The position numbers and the translations under genes were made by a program. From assembly GCA_001584585.1 (NCBI GenBank), contig LSYV01000035.1, positions 822,513 to 883,788 of the forward strand: a DNA stretch of 61,276 nucleotides. Reading direction: 5' to 3'. The stretch comes from Gonium pectorale. Its lineage: Eukaryota; Chlorophyta; Chlorophyceae; Chlamydomonadales; Volvocaceae. Below, in pieces: positions 20,801 to 32,238 of this stretch. The notes beneath the pieces are model-generated. The model saw only the letters and a program-made list of their open reading frames with translations, did no database searches and had not been told where the DNA came from. Positions within the stretch are counted from its first letter, which is position 1. Each line of letters begins with the position of its first letter.

Positions 20801-23800
20801 CGATGAGCACGGCCAGCCGCGGGTCGCCCGCCGCCACCGCGGCGCCAGCCGCAGCCGCCAGCTGGTGTCCCGCCAGCAGCTGCAGCACCACTGCGGCCGT
20901 GCTGCCCGCCGTCGCCAGGTCCTCCTCCACCCGCCGCCGCGCCTGACGCTGCAGCCACGACCCTAGCTGCGCGCGCCGCTGCAGCGCCGCCAGCCGCGTC
21001 CGCGTAACCAGCGGCACCGGCACCAAGGCGGCGCCTCCGTCCGTGCCGCGCCCGTCACCGGTGGCAGCGGCGCCGCTGGCCATGTCAAAGTCCGACTGCA
21101 CGGGCGCCGCTGCAGTCGCCGCCACACGCACCGGCGGCGTCGACGGCGGCGTCGCCAAGACCATGGGGTCCGCGTCGGCGCTCGTGTCCCGCTCGGGCAC
21201 CTCGCCATCGATGCGCGCAAAGAGCACCTCCAGCAGCCGCCACGTCTCGATCTCGTGGCGCAGGCGCAGCACCTCCGGGTGGTCGGCGTCGGCACCACCG
21301 CCGCCCTCACCACCACCGCCGCCGCCGCCCAGCAGCTGCTGCAGCTGCCCCTCGCACATGCGCACGTAGCGGTCCACGAGCACGGCAAGTTCCCGCGCGT
21401 CCACGCACAGCCGCCAGTACGGCACGGCCGTGGTCGCATCGGCGCCGTCGGCCTCGAAGGCATCCTGGTCATCGCCGGCGGAGCCCTGGACACGAGCAGG
21501 CGTGGAGGGCGTGGTGGGCGTGAGAACAGGTGCGTTCCTGGGTGGTGCGACCACCGGTGCCCGCTCTTCGGCGGCGGCTCATCGACGGCACACCTGCCGC
21601 CGTCTTGTGGCCGTGGGCCGATGAGCATGCGCCGGCGGGAGGTCCGCATCAAGCAACTCCACGGCGCACCCGCTCAGCCCAGACCGTCACGGCCTGCTCC
21701 GCGCACGCAACGCATGCGCTGCAAGGCACGTCATCACCCCTCTCCACCCTCCGGCTCGCCCTCGGACCGAGCACTCCCCCGTTCCCACCGCTTTGCCCGC
21801 CCTCGTTGCGAATCGCCACTTCCCTTCCTCGCAAACGCGACATACCTGCTGCGCTGTGGGCCGGCTGGCGGCCAGGTGCACCTCCAGCCCGGACCGCAGC
21901 CGCTCGCGCATCGACTCCAGGCCCTCGGCGTCCTCCGGCCCAGATGCGCCGCCGCCGGGCGAGCCGTACGCTGCGTCGCCGTACGCGGCGCCCTCGCCCT
22001 CCACGCGCACGCGGGTGACGCAGATCTCGGTGGCGCTGCTCGCCTCGCCGGCGCCTGCCGACCGGGGCGAGGAGGCGTGGACACGTGCATGGGCGTGAAA
22101 CGGAAGAACCAAGTCGCGCTGCGGTTCACACACACACACACACACACACATGAAACGCGTGACCAGCACCACACTTAGGGGCTGGTCCCGTGCGGCAACG
22201 ACTGAGGTGTGCAGCAGCTGCTCCGACGAATAGTGGAGCAGCACTGCGGCGGGTTTTGTAGGGCAGCTGCAGTTGCTTAGGGCTGCAGGCTGTCCCTTTG
22301 GGTTGAGCAAGGGGGAACAGCGGTCCCCCACACCCCTCGCCTCGCGGCGTTGAGGTGGTCTTGCGTTGGGGCGGGTAGCGCCCCTGGCCAGCGTCGGCCC
22401 GGAGATGTAACACCGCACACACACACGCCCAGGCTACGGTGGTGGTCGCCGCCGAACTGACATGCAGGGACATCACCCCTTCGACTGCCTCGGGAACTGG
22501 GTCCTACAACGACATCATCACTTTCGCGCTTACGCTCGTCGTATNNNNNNNNNNNNNNNNNNNNACACACGCACACACACAGCGCGGTCCTACAACAACA
22601 TCGTCACTTTCGCGCTTACGCTCGTCGTATGCGTCGCTCCATTTCAACACACACACACACACACACACACAAAACGCGCGGCCGCGATCACCGCACTGCC
22701 GGCCACGCTGTCTGGAGGTCAGCCCAGCCCAGCCCAGCCCAGCGAAGCTCAGCTACATGTATCCAGCGCTCCAGCGTTAAGTACTTGGAGGGTCACTTAG
22801 ATGGGTCGGGCTCATGGGCTGCCGGCTAGGTTGCTTTGTAGTTTATAGAGGTGTTTTATCGCTTATAGAACTGTTTTGAGCATACCGTAACGCATACATA
22901 ACACACACACAACGCTGTTCCAAGGCGCCGAGAGGCACGGATACCGGGCCGCCCGGCGCTGGTGGATTTGAGGAATGCAGACTATATGCTGAGCGCTCGG
23001 AAAGGGAACAGGTAGGTGAGTGCTTGGGTGTTAGCAGTGTGCGCTGCGGGCGAGAGCCGAGAGGCCGCACGCACCTGGCACCACCAGCCGGCCGCCCGGG
23101 CCCCAGCCCACGCGGAAGGAGCGGCCCATCGCCAGACCAGCGTCCGTCAGGCAGCCCGCGGTGCGCACGTCCTATGGACATCGCGGAGCAGTAGGGCCTC
23201 ACTTGACAACACCAACCACCCGAGCCCCCGCGCCACAGGCATACGGAAACGAAAATCCTGAGGAGTGCAGGGTTGCAAAGCGGGGGGAGGTTCCCCAAAC
23301 AGCAGCAGCAGCACTTTACCGCAACGCAACGACTCTGGCACGCAAGCCCGGCTCTTACGTGCAAGGGCAGCACCGCCGCCGTTGAGGCGTCGTGGACGCC
23401 TGCCGACGGCCGCACGGTGACCGCGCGGGCCAGCGCGAGGCTGATGGGCGAGGGAGCCATGCCGCCCGCGCCGCTGCCGCCCGCGTCCGCCCCGGCGTCG
23501 TCGCCCTCGGACAGCAGGCTCGCGCCGCGGCCCATCACGGCGGCTGCATGGCGGGAGAAAGGCAATACACAGGAGCCGGGCCCCACGTCGGCGAGCTGCA
23601 GATGTAGGGGGTGTGTGCCGACATGCCGTGCAGCAGCGCACGCCGGCGGCTTCTTGCACATGCACTGGATTTGCCAGAACGTGCATGGCATATATTGTGA
23701 CGGGCGCTCACCTGGGGCACCCGCCGACAGCGCGGCCGCCGGTCGCCGCCACGCAGTCGTCGCCGGCTTGCCGCCCATCGCTGCGGCGCGTCCACCCAGC

Positions 23801-26800
23801 GCGGTGCCGCCGGCCAAGTCGGCGCCGCCGAGCCGCGCGCCGCTCAACACAGATCCCCCCAGCGTCAGCGTCTGGGGATGCGCGCGGTAGAGCTGGCCAG
23901 CGCCGGCGTTGCCGCCGCCCATGCCGCCTCCGCCAAAGAACGCCTCTTGCAGGGCACGCATGCGCATCGGGTCCTGCGCTAGGGACGCCGGCAGGGCGTG
24001 CTGAAGCGGCACAGCCGCCAGTTGGGGCTCCGAGGTGGCGGCGCCGCCGTCGCGGGGGATGAGCGCCATGGAGCCCGTGATCGTGGAGCCGCCCGCGCCT
24101 CCGCCGGCCTCGGGGCCCACGACGCCGCCGGACACCTCGGCCTCAGCAGTGGGGTCGTCGCCGAAGCGCAACTGCGCCCGCGCCTCCGACAGCTCGAGCG
24201 CCAGGCCTGCGGGCAGGGACGGCAAGCAGAGGACGCTCGCTCAACCGGAGGCGGCCGTACGCACAGAGGTAGCCTGGGATATCTCTCGAAAACTTAACGG
24301 CTGGACCATGAGAGGGGAAATGGAACAGCTTTGTGGGGGATTCAAAGGGCGAGCAGCAGCACACGTGATGGCAAGCGCATGACTGGCTGGTTGGGCATGC
24401 TTCTATAGTTACATTCGAAGGTATTTGTGAGGGGAAACGAGGGCGCATTGGACAGCACAACGCTTTGGTGTAGACGATGACGAGGCGGTGCATGGGAACC
24501 CAGCATTTTCCATGGACTGCAAAAGCCTTTGCTGCCCAACATATACCGCGGAGCAGGTGAGCGGCACGTAAGTTCCAAGGCTGTCAAACCCCTGCAAGGG
24601 CGACAAAATGCAACCCGTTACATGCCCATTTGTTTGGAACATTCATGTTTATAGAAGCCGCCGCTAGTCCACCATTCCTTCCACGCGTGTGCCTCTCCCG
24701 CCCAACTGAAACCGGAAACGCCATCACAGCAGTACTGTCGTGCCGCGCACGCTCCCATAAACCAAGCGCTTAAACGACAAAGTGAAGATAAGCCTGTCAC
24801 GGCATCTCCAATGAATACGCGTCCAATCCCGCAAACATGAAGGAATGGCTCCATGGAGCAATGCCCGGGAAACCTACTACTTTCCACGGTGAGCGGAGAC
24901 CGCCCAATCGTATCCGCGGGATGCAGCAGATGCGCATCGGGCCGGCCACTACAGCTGTAGGAACAAGGCTGTGCAAAATGGGCCCGCAGCACACCCCGCG
25001 GCAGTCAACGCCAAGTGTTCCTGCTCACGCAGGCGCTACCCAGCGCGGCTGCTAGCTATGGGACGCAACTAGGAAGGCTCTATCTAGTACGGACACGTGC
25101 CAACTTGCGAGGGCCCGCATGAATGCAGCAGCCGGCTGCGTCACAGGTGCCGTCTCTCCCAACTGCTACCGGTGGTGACACACACGGACCACCCGGCCGC
25201 CGGCCTCCTGCGCCGCCGACCCGCGGGTCGCCGCGCCACCTGCGGACGCGCAGGGTGGCAGCAGCACACACGTTGGGTCGGTTGGGCGCTACAGGAGGCC
25301 GGCGGCAGGCTGGAGGTAAGGACAGAGACCACGGGCCAGATAGTGTTAAGAGGAAAAATCGTTTGTGCATCAACTGCTTTGTCCTCGTTTCCTAAGTGTC
25401 CGCACTACCTCAAGTCCTTCAGCATAGCGGGACGGCGCCCGCAAACTGAACCGTCTAACTGGTCATGGTGCGGGAAATGTGAATCTTTTCGCACAATTGC
25501 AGGTATTGGAAAAGGCGCAGAGAGGGTGGTCTTTAACGTTACACGATGTTTTGGTCCACAACAGATTACAGGACCGAATAAGTCACGCCGGGGTTTGTCA
25601 GTGCAGCGCGCAGCTCTCTGCACGCAGATCCTCGACCTGCGGGAATTCCTCGTTTCTCCGACGCACCGGCACTGGACACTACCTCTACATGCTTGTGGAT
25701 TTGCTATCCTACCGTGCATGCAGCCACCATGGCCCCATGCGTTGGGTGGAATGAAGCATGCGATGGCCAATTACCAAGGCGTTACCTAAGCACCATCAAT
25801 GGAAACCATTACGCTCGCCACAAATGATCGGTGTATTAGCGAGCGCTGGCGACCGTTACAACCTGCCGGAACACGTAAACCTAGCGCTCTTTCCAGTCCG
25901 CTTAGCAGCTGACACCTTCCAGGTATGGCCTTTATGCCTTGTGTCCCGTTTGGCTGGCGACAGCGTGGATGCTCCCACTACGCCCCTAGCCCTCCCGTGC
26001 GTTCTTGGGTGCGAAGGGCCGTAGCTCAGTGTGGTTGGATACACACCAGATCGTCACGCGTCCTCAGCACCCACCTGCACGATCGCCGCCATCGCCGCCC
26101 GTCACCTCAGATCCGCCCGCCTCGGGCAGAGCCGCCATCTGGCCCGCGCGCTGCCCGACCGACGGCTCAAACTCCGAATCCTCCAGGAGCAGCGGCGCGA
26201 CAGCGCCCGCGCGACCCGCGGCGCTGGCGGCCGGCGCGCCCACGCCGGCGCCAAACGCGAACCCGCGCAGGCCGGCGCCCGCCAGCCCCCGGCCAACGCG
26301 CATGGGGCTGGCGTGCTCTGCATCCGCGTCCTCGAATCCGCGGTCCAGGCCAAGGCCCAGGCGCCGGGGCCCATGCGTCCCCGCCGCGCCCGGTGCCTCG
26401 CCGACGCCCTCCTCGAGGTGCCGCCGCCACTCCCGACGCCCGCGCGGGCCCGGCGGCCGCCGCCGCCGCGGTGGTCATGGGGGTCCCCGCGGCGGCGGCG
26501 CCGTCGTCGTCCTCATCGAGGTCCATCAGGCCGTAGCGGCTGAAGTGCTCCACCTCAAACTTCCACACGCCGCCGTCAAGCTTGTACGACACAAACTTGG
26601 CGCCCATGCGGCCGCACATCTGGCGCAGCAGCTTCTCGTAGCCCTGGCCGCGGGCCCCCTCCTTGATCGGCGCGCCAGTTTCCTTGTCCTTGCGGTACAC
26701 GCCATACAACGTGATCTCTGCCGGCTTGTTGAGACCCGAGCCCTGGGCCGGCTTGGTGGCGGGGTTGGGGTAGCACAGCACCTCGCCGTACGAGATCTGT

Positions 26801-29800
26801 ACAATGTCCTGAAGCGCCAGGCCGCGCACGTCCACGGGGACCACCCAGCGGACCTGCCCCACGCCTGCGCGCGAAACCGTGAAGTTTGACACGGCTGCCA
26901 GGTTGGCAGGGCTCTGGCTATGCAGCAGGCGCAGCTCATCTACATTGGGACTGAAGCTGTACCCCTCCGCCAGCAGGCGGTCCAGGCGCGGCAGGTGCGC
27001 CTCCGCGGCCGGGGCGTCCCGGAAGCCGCCAGAGGCCGGAGCAACGCCCGTGCCCGCCGCCGTGGCATAGCCGTTGGTATAGCCATTGAGGCCGCCCATG
27101 CGGCCAGCGGCGGCCGGCGTCTCAGCGGCGGCGCCGTCCGCATGGCCCAGACCGTCATCGCCGTGGAGGCCTCCGGCGAGCCCGTCCGGCGTCCCGCCGC
27201 GCGCGGAGGCCGGGCGCGCAGGCGACAGGAAGCTGCCCCCGCCGGCCGCCTCGGTCGAAGGCGGCGGCGCAGCGATGAAGAGGCGGTGCGGGTTCTGCCG
27301 CAGCGGCAGCAGCCCGCTGCCACCGGCTGCCGCCGCCGCCGCGGCCGCGGCGCTGCCGCTTGGCAGAGCCGGCGTCAGCAAGTCCGAGGCCGTGCCGCCG
27401 CCGAAGGCACCCAGTGAAGGCTGCAGCCCGCCGGCCACTCCGAAGCCCGTGTTTGCCGGCTGATCCGACCGCGCACGCACTGACGCGCCGTAGCGCACCG
27501 GTGTGGGCCGCAGCGACAGCAGCGGGCTGGCCTTGCTGGTGCCCGTGCTGATGGAGCCAACACGCGTTGCGCGGGTGGTGATCCCAACCTTGGCGTCTGG
27601 CACAGCCGGCAGCGAGCCAAAGTTGCCGTAAGCGGGCTGGGCGACCGTCGGCGGCTGCGAAGGCGCGGCAGCAGCGGTAGCTGCGCCGAAGAGGCCGGTG
27701 CCGGTGGCCGGGGTGGAGGCGGGAGCGGTGCCGAAAAGGCTGGAGCCGAACATGCTGGTGCCGGCGGGGGCAGGCGTGCTGCCGAAAATGGAAGGCGTTG
27801 ACGGCGCCTGAGTGTTGAAGTTGAAAGGTGTGTTGCCAAAGAGGCTGGTCCCCGCAGCGGGGGCGCTTGCTCCAAAGGGCGACGCGGCAGCGGGCGCACC
27901 GAACGGCGGCGCAGCGGGCTTGGCCGCGGTCGCTCCAAATGCTCCGAACGTGCTCGTACCTGGAGGGCGCAAGCGAAGAACAAGAATTGCAATGGGCCCG
28001 AACGGCAGGAAGCTAGGACGGAAGGCCAAGCACAGAAGCAGGGAATGTCTAGGAACTGCAACCGCTTGCACCCTAGACACTCAGGCGACGGCTAGAGTAG
28101 AAAACGCACCAAAGGCAGACGCAGACGAGGCTGCTCCGAAGGGCGAACCCACTGCGCCCAAAGCTCCCGTTGCGGATCCGAAGGGGCTCGGCGCAGCCGT
28201 CGACGCTGTACCGAACAGCGATGTCGCAGGCTGCGATGCTGCGCCGAAGGTGGCGGGACTGCTGTTGAAGCTGAAGGCAGCGGCCGAAGATGCGCCTGCG
28301 GGGATTGCAAAGAGGGGACAAACAACCACGAGCTAACGGTAAGTGCGTGGCCATTCGGCAGTCGTTAGCAAGCCGATCGTGAAGGTCTAGGAAGTAACAC
28401 GATGGCCATCTAACAATTGGGCAAGCAACCCGATAATGACAACGGTGCTTACACACACCGGTATACACTCCGAATGCTTACCTCCGAAAGGCGAGGCGCC
28501 TGTTCCAAAGGCGCCAGTGGCGCCGAAAGCAGGCGCGGTGCTGCCTCCGAACAAGGACGGCTGGCTCGTGGCCGCCGGCGCCGCCCCGAAGCCCCCGAAA
28601 GCGGGCGCGGAGGCCGCCGGCGCGCCGAAAGGGTTCGCGGGCGTCGTCGACGTCCCAAACAGCGACGGCTGGCTCGCAGCGCCAAACGCTGGCGCTGTCG
28701 TCGGAGCTCCAAACGCGGGCGCAGACGTCGCAGGGGCACCAAACGGACTGGGTGCTGCAGGCGCGCCGAAGGCTCCAGTGGCCGGTGAGGACGCCGCGCC
28801 GAAACCGCCAAAGCCTCCGGCGGCAGGCGCCGGCGCCCCGAAGGTACCGGTCGCCGCGGGCGCCGGGCCCGCGCTCTGGTTCTTCACGCCCTGCTCGTAG
28901 TCCTCCCAGCGCAGCTCCTCGTGGGATTTCGGCTGCGCCGGGGTCTGAAAGTTCGGCAGCGCCGAGACGGACATCAGGAAAGTGGCGGGCTGCCCCGCGG
29001 GCACGTCCGGATCCTTGGTCTTACTATAGGGCACATTGCGGGTGCCGGTGGTGGGTGCGCCAGTGGGCGCCGCCGCCCCGAAGGTGCCGAAGCCGGTGGA
29101 CGCCGGCGCGGCCCCGAACGGCGACGGCGCCGCTGCCGGGGTGCCGAAGAGTCCGCCCGTTGTCGATCCTGGATGTACGGGCGGGGAGAGTGTTAACGCA
29201 ATCTGGTGCAAACAGGCAGGAGCGCCCTTTTCAGCCGTGACAGAGGGCCGACAAGGCTTGCAGAAAGCGTGGTCAGGCGCAGCGCCGCTTCGTTGTACAT
29301 TAACAGGGCTGCATTTGCATGGCAAGGTTTTCAGGTATTGCATACCTTGCTTTTGTGGGGCGTTCCTCGTGTCAAGCTCTACGGCATCACAGTCAATATC
29401 TAGCAAGTTCACACATGTTATTGGTCGCCGCTGCTCACCGAAAGGCGCAGACGCCGTCGTCGCCGGCGCGCCAAAGCCAGTCGCGGCAGGGGCGGCCCCA
29501 AATGCGGGGGCCGCGGGCGCCGCGCCAAAGCCTGTGGTCGTGCTCCCGAAGGGGTTCGCTGGTGCAGCCGCCGGCGCGCCGAACGCAGGCGCGCTAGAGG
29601 CCCCGAAGCCCCCAAATGCAGGGGTTGACTGCGGTGCCCCGAAGGCCGAAGCAGACGCCGCACCGAAAGCTGGTGGTTGGGTCAGAGTCGCACCAAACGA
29701 GGGTGCCGACCCCAGCCCGGCGCCGAATGCGGGCGCAGCTTGGGTGGTGCCGAACGCGCCAGGAGTCTGCAAAGCGTAGGGGCCAGGAGCGGATAACATC

Positions 29801-30441
29801 AGGCCAAAGAAAAAATCACCATGTCATGAGTCCAGGTGCCCCTTTCCCACGTGCAGACCGCACCTGAGTCGCTGCACCAAAGGGGTTCGGAGCCGTGGTA
29901 GTGGTACCAAAGCCGCCAAAACCAGCGGGCTTCGCAGCGGCCTGCAATGAAATGCAAAGGGGTAAGCTGCCTGCGCTTTGAAGGCCTCGACGCCACGCCG
30001 CTACGGCGCGCAAGCGTGCCATACCCCGAAGCCCGCCGCGCCGAAGCCGCCAGTCGTGCTGGTTGCTCCGAAAGCAGGCGCCGCAGCTGGAGCGGCCTGG
30101 CCAAACGCTGGTGCTGGACTCTGCACGGCGGCGAAGATCCCCCCTGTTAGCTGAGCCATCCGGGCGGAGCATGAAAAATGGCGCGTACCTGTGCGCCAAA
30201 CAACGGCGCAGTGCCGGTCGTGCCTGCCCCGAAGGGACTAGCTGCTGGTGCTGCTGGTTGGCCAAAAGCATTGCCGAAGGGGCTGGCCGCCTGCGCGCCG
30301 AAGGCGGGCGCGGGCTGCTGCGCGGGCTGGCCGAAGCCCGTGGACGTTCCTGCGGCATCAAGATCGGTTGAGCCCAATGAATAACAGCTACACTAATGCC
30401 CGGTAGATGGAAATTGACGACTGACCGCCAAAGCCAAACAT
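17829..30441 (-). CDS. NUP98-96: Nup98-Nup96 nucleoporin precursor
   Basis: Seventeen minus-strand exons: 30426-30441, 30189-30349, 30025-30120, 29864-29941, 29439-29766, 28482-29168, 28110-28295, 26075-27959, 23712-24206, 23359-23543, 23075-23171, 21846-22054, 20796-21485, 20079-20201, 19423-19893, 18836-19149, 17829-18534 (about 2,240 aa). The start MFGFGG sits in a 16-base exon. Residues 1-520 are FG/PFG repeats with a GLEBS-like Gle2/Rae1-binding segment (about 265-325, EELRWEDYEQ). An S59 autopeptidase domain follows (about 840-1000), ending in HFSRYGL, where the family cleaves between F and S to free Nup98 from Nup96. The Nup96 part has GRSFRVGWGPGG (about 1390), then helical repeats of the Y-complex scaffold (WRRLLGLHLWYG, CEWALYVALS). 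All junctions are in phase except inside the 26075-27959 exon, which is one base off between 26303 and 26470: either an indel or a 115-base intron with a weak donor. The intron 24207-26074 is unusually long. Confidence 0.95.
22125..22680. repeat. AC microsatellites and tandem unit inside a NUP98-96 intron
   Basis: AC runs lie near 22128-22150, 22565-22580 and 22655-22672. A unit ggtcctacaacgacatcat followed by ctttcgcgcttacgctcgt is present at about 22500-22544 and again at about 22586-22633 with two visible changes. The first copy runs into the assembly gap. The intron is 22055-23074. The repeats explain its length of about 1 kb, against roughly 100-300 bases for most other introns of the gene. 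Confidence 0.85.
22545..22564. other. Assembly gap of 20 N
   Basis: Twenty undetermined bases lie within the tandem and AC repeats of a NUP98-96 intron. The true gap length is unknown. The coding sequence is not affected. Confidence 0.99.
22821..22915 (+). repeat. Dispersed repeat, copy B
   Basis: Contains gccggctaggttgc, ttatagaactgttttgagca and taccgtaacgcatacataacacac in the same order as copy A (16871-16947). The last piece also matches copy C on the minus strand (34535-34580). It lies in the same NUP98-96 intron as the AC repeats. Confidence 0.65.
24207..26074 (-). other. Long intron of NUP98-96 (1,868 bp)
   Basis: The interval is bounded by a GTGGGT donor after codon phase 1 (exon end 26075) and a CAG acceptor (exon start 24206) in matching phase. 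It separates the segment just after the autopeptidase domain from the main Nup96 scaffold. Its composition is more AT-rich than the exons. No nested gene was recognised. A 14-bp palindrome CGACCCGCGGGTCG lies near 25217-25230. The alternative reading is two separate genes, NUP98 and NUP96, but the phase match and lack of a stop argue for one. Confidence 0.65.
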
Positions 30442-30849
30442 TTCCTCCCCGAGATCGAGCCTCCTTTCACACCCGGCAAGCCTCAAGCGTGAGTGGTGCG
30501 AACTAGGTTACTCCATCATCAGCTATTAATTGCCTAAGCGGCTGGCAAGAGCGAGTAGTCGGTTCAGACAAAAGAGCTACTTGGCGGGTTCACAGCCGTC
30601 CATAGCATCAAGGCTTCTGTGATTGGAATAAGGAAAGACCAGATGCTGCGAGAAATGGTGGGGTGGCAGTGAGAGCTAGACCTGTCCGGCACAGGACCAA
30701 AACAATCTCTTTTGCAGTGACGCCATCCCCGTGTACTCGTGTGGCAATTCCCACAGCAAATTAGATACACTACACAGCACAATTTAGCCTGCGTTGCGCT
30801 GGTCGGCCCTAGGCCCCCAGCGACGTTAGCGTCTCGTTTGATTGCAGAG
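30442..30849. promoter_or_regulatory. Shared upstream region of NUP98-96 and a plastid protein gene
   Basis: Start codons 408 bases apart point in opposite directions. The interval must carry both promoters and 5' UTRs. I see no assignable TATA box or known motif. Confidence 0.5.
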
Positions 30850-32238
30850 ATGGCGCTTCTTCAGCCTACGGTCCCACGCACAGCACCATTTGCGCGCCCC
30901 AGCGGCTGGGCGCGGCCAACTGTGTTGCGCACACGGCCAACATCGCGCAGGCAGCCTGTGCAGGCGGCCTGTTGCCGCGATGGGGAGGTGTGTTTTGACT
31001 TGCGGAATAGCTGCAGTAGCGGCTGCGGGGAACGGCCTGGGTTTTGCCAAACTGGGCATCTGCTCCTCCTGCGATGCAGGCCACGACGAGCACATTTGGC
31101 AGCTCGCTCCGTCTGGCGGCAGCCGGCGTCCTCGCTTCAGGTCTCTTGTGGATGTCCCCAGCCCCGGCCGTTGCCGATGTGCAGGTACAGGCACTCGTGA
31201 GGGGCCCAGTCTGGCTTGCCAGCCCACCGCGTGCATCGTGACCCGCCCGTAAGATGGCATACCCGCTTTGGCATTGTTCGCACTGCTGCAGGCAGTTTCA
31301 CCGCAAATGGTGACGCAAATGGCGCGGCCGCTGCCTAAGCAAACGGTGGAGAAGGGCAAGATATGGACAGTGTTCATTGGCGGCGCAGTGGTGCTGTTCT
31401 TTGGCACGCTGCTGGTGGAGAACAACCCCAAATTCTTCCCTGCCATATCACGCGCTAACCAGTCCATGAAGGAGGCGACCAAGCGGATGGAGGTGGGTTG
31501 GCGGCGCTTAAACGGGATTGACCGCGGGAGCGGGCGTGGCATGCCGGGTTGGCACTGCGTTCGGTGCTGCGCCTTGGAGTGGGCATCATTTGTTCGTTTG
31601 TATCATCTACCTGATCACATCATAGAATCCATGCGCCGATGTAGGAGGCGGAGCAGCGCGCCAAGAAGGAGGCGGAGCTGCTGGCGCTGCGGCAGCAGGA
31701 ATATGATGCGGAGCAGCGGCAGCTGGCCTCGGTGCAGCAGGGCCTCAAGGAGGCGCGGGCCAAGGTGCTGGCGGCGCCCAGCAGCGCTTCTCAGGCGGCG
31801 GCGGCATCGCCCGCGGTGGCGGCGGCATCACCGGCCGTGGTGGCAACACCGCCAGCCGTTGCGGCGGCGCCGGTGGCTGCGACTCCTTCCCACGCGCCGG
31901 CGCCGCAAGAACCCGTGCACGCGGCGGATGCCACACCTGCATCCGCACCCCAGGCGGCGCCGGCAGCCCTGCCCGGGTCGAGCGCGGCCGCGAGCGCCGC
32001 GGCGTATGTTGTGGTGGAGGAGTCAGCGCCTGACATGGGCGCTGTCGCCTGGCCCTCCTCCTCGGCCGCTGGCGGGGTCAACGGCAGCGCAGCAGCAGGC
32101 TCGGAGCGTGCTGATGCGGGGCCGGAGGAGGATGCTGAGTCACTAGCTCGGCTGTCACGGCTCCAGAGCTTTGTGTCGGGGACGACAATTGGCGGCGTGG
32201 GCGCTCTGGAGGCAATGCGGTCGCAGCAGCGGCAGTAA
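30850..32238 (+). CDS. Predicted plastid membrane protein with coiled coil
   Basis: Four exons (30850-30987, 31080-31184, 31292-31492, 31645-32238) join in phase 0 to 345 aa. The first about 45 residues are Arg/Thr/Pro-rich and lack acids until the end, like a chloroplast transit peptide. A hydrophobic segment (about 57-75) follows and ends in APAVAD, a possible AxA thylakoid processing site. A second hydrophobic segment (about 105-125, WTVFIGGAVVLFFGTLL) and an EAEQRAKKEAELLALRQQEYDAEQRQ-type charged helix come next, likely a coiled coil. The last 150 residues are Ala/Pro-rich and end with a conserved-looking VSGTTIGGVGALEAM. I do not recognise the family. The inferred location is a plastid membrane, probably thylakoid. 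It is divergent with NUP98-96. Confidence 0.7.

Noticed and set aside
21255..22178. 307-codon plus-strand frame opposite NUP98-96
   Set aside because: It is antisense to well-supported exons and runs into the AC microsatellite; a shadow of GC-rich coding DNA.
22128..22672. AC runs considered as telomere or CRISPR-like arrays
   Set aside because: They are simple dinucleotide microsatellites; there is no spacer structure and no telomeric repeat unit.
25097..25789. 230-codon plus-strand frame in the long NUP98-96 intron
   Set aside because: No ATG-led domain content, no splice partners and inconsistent composition along its length.
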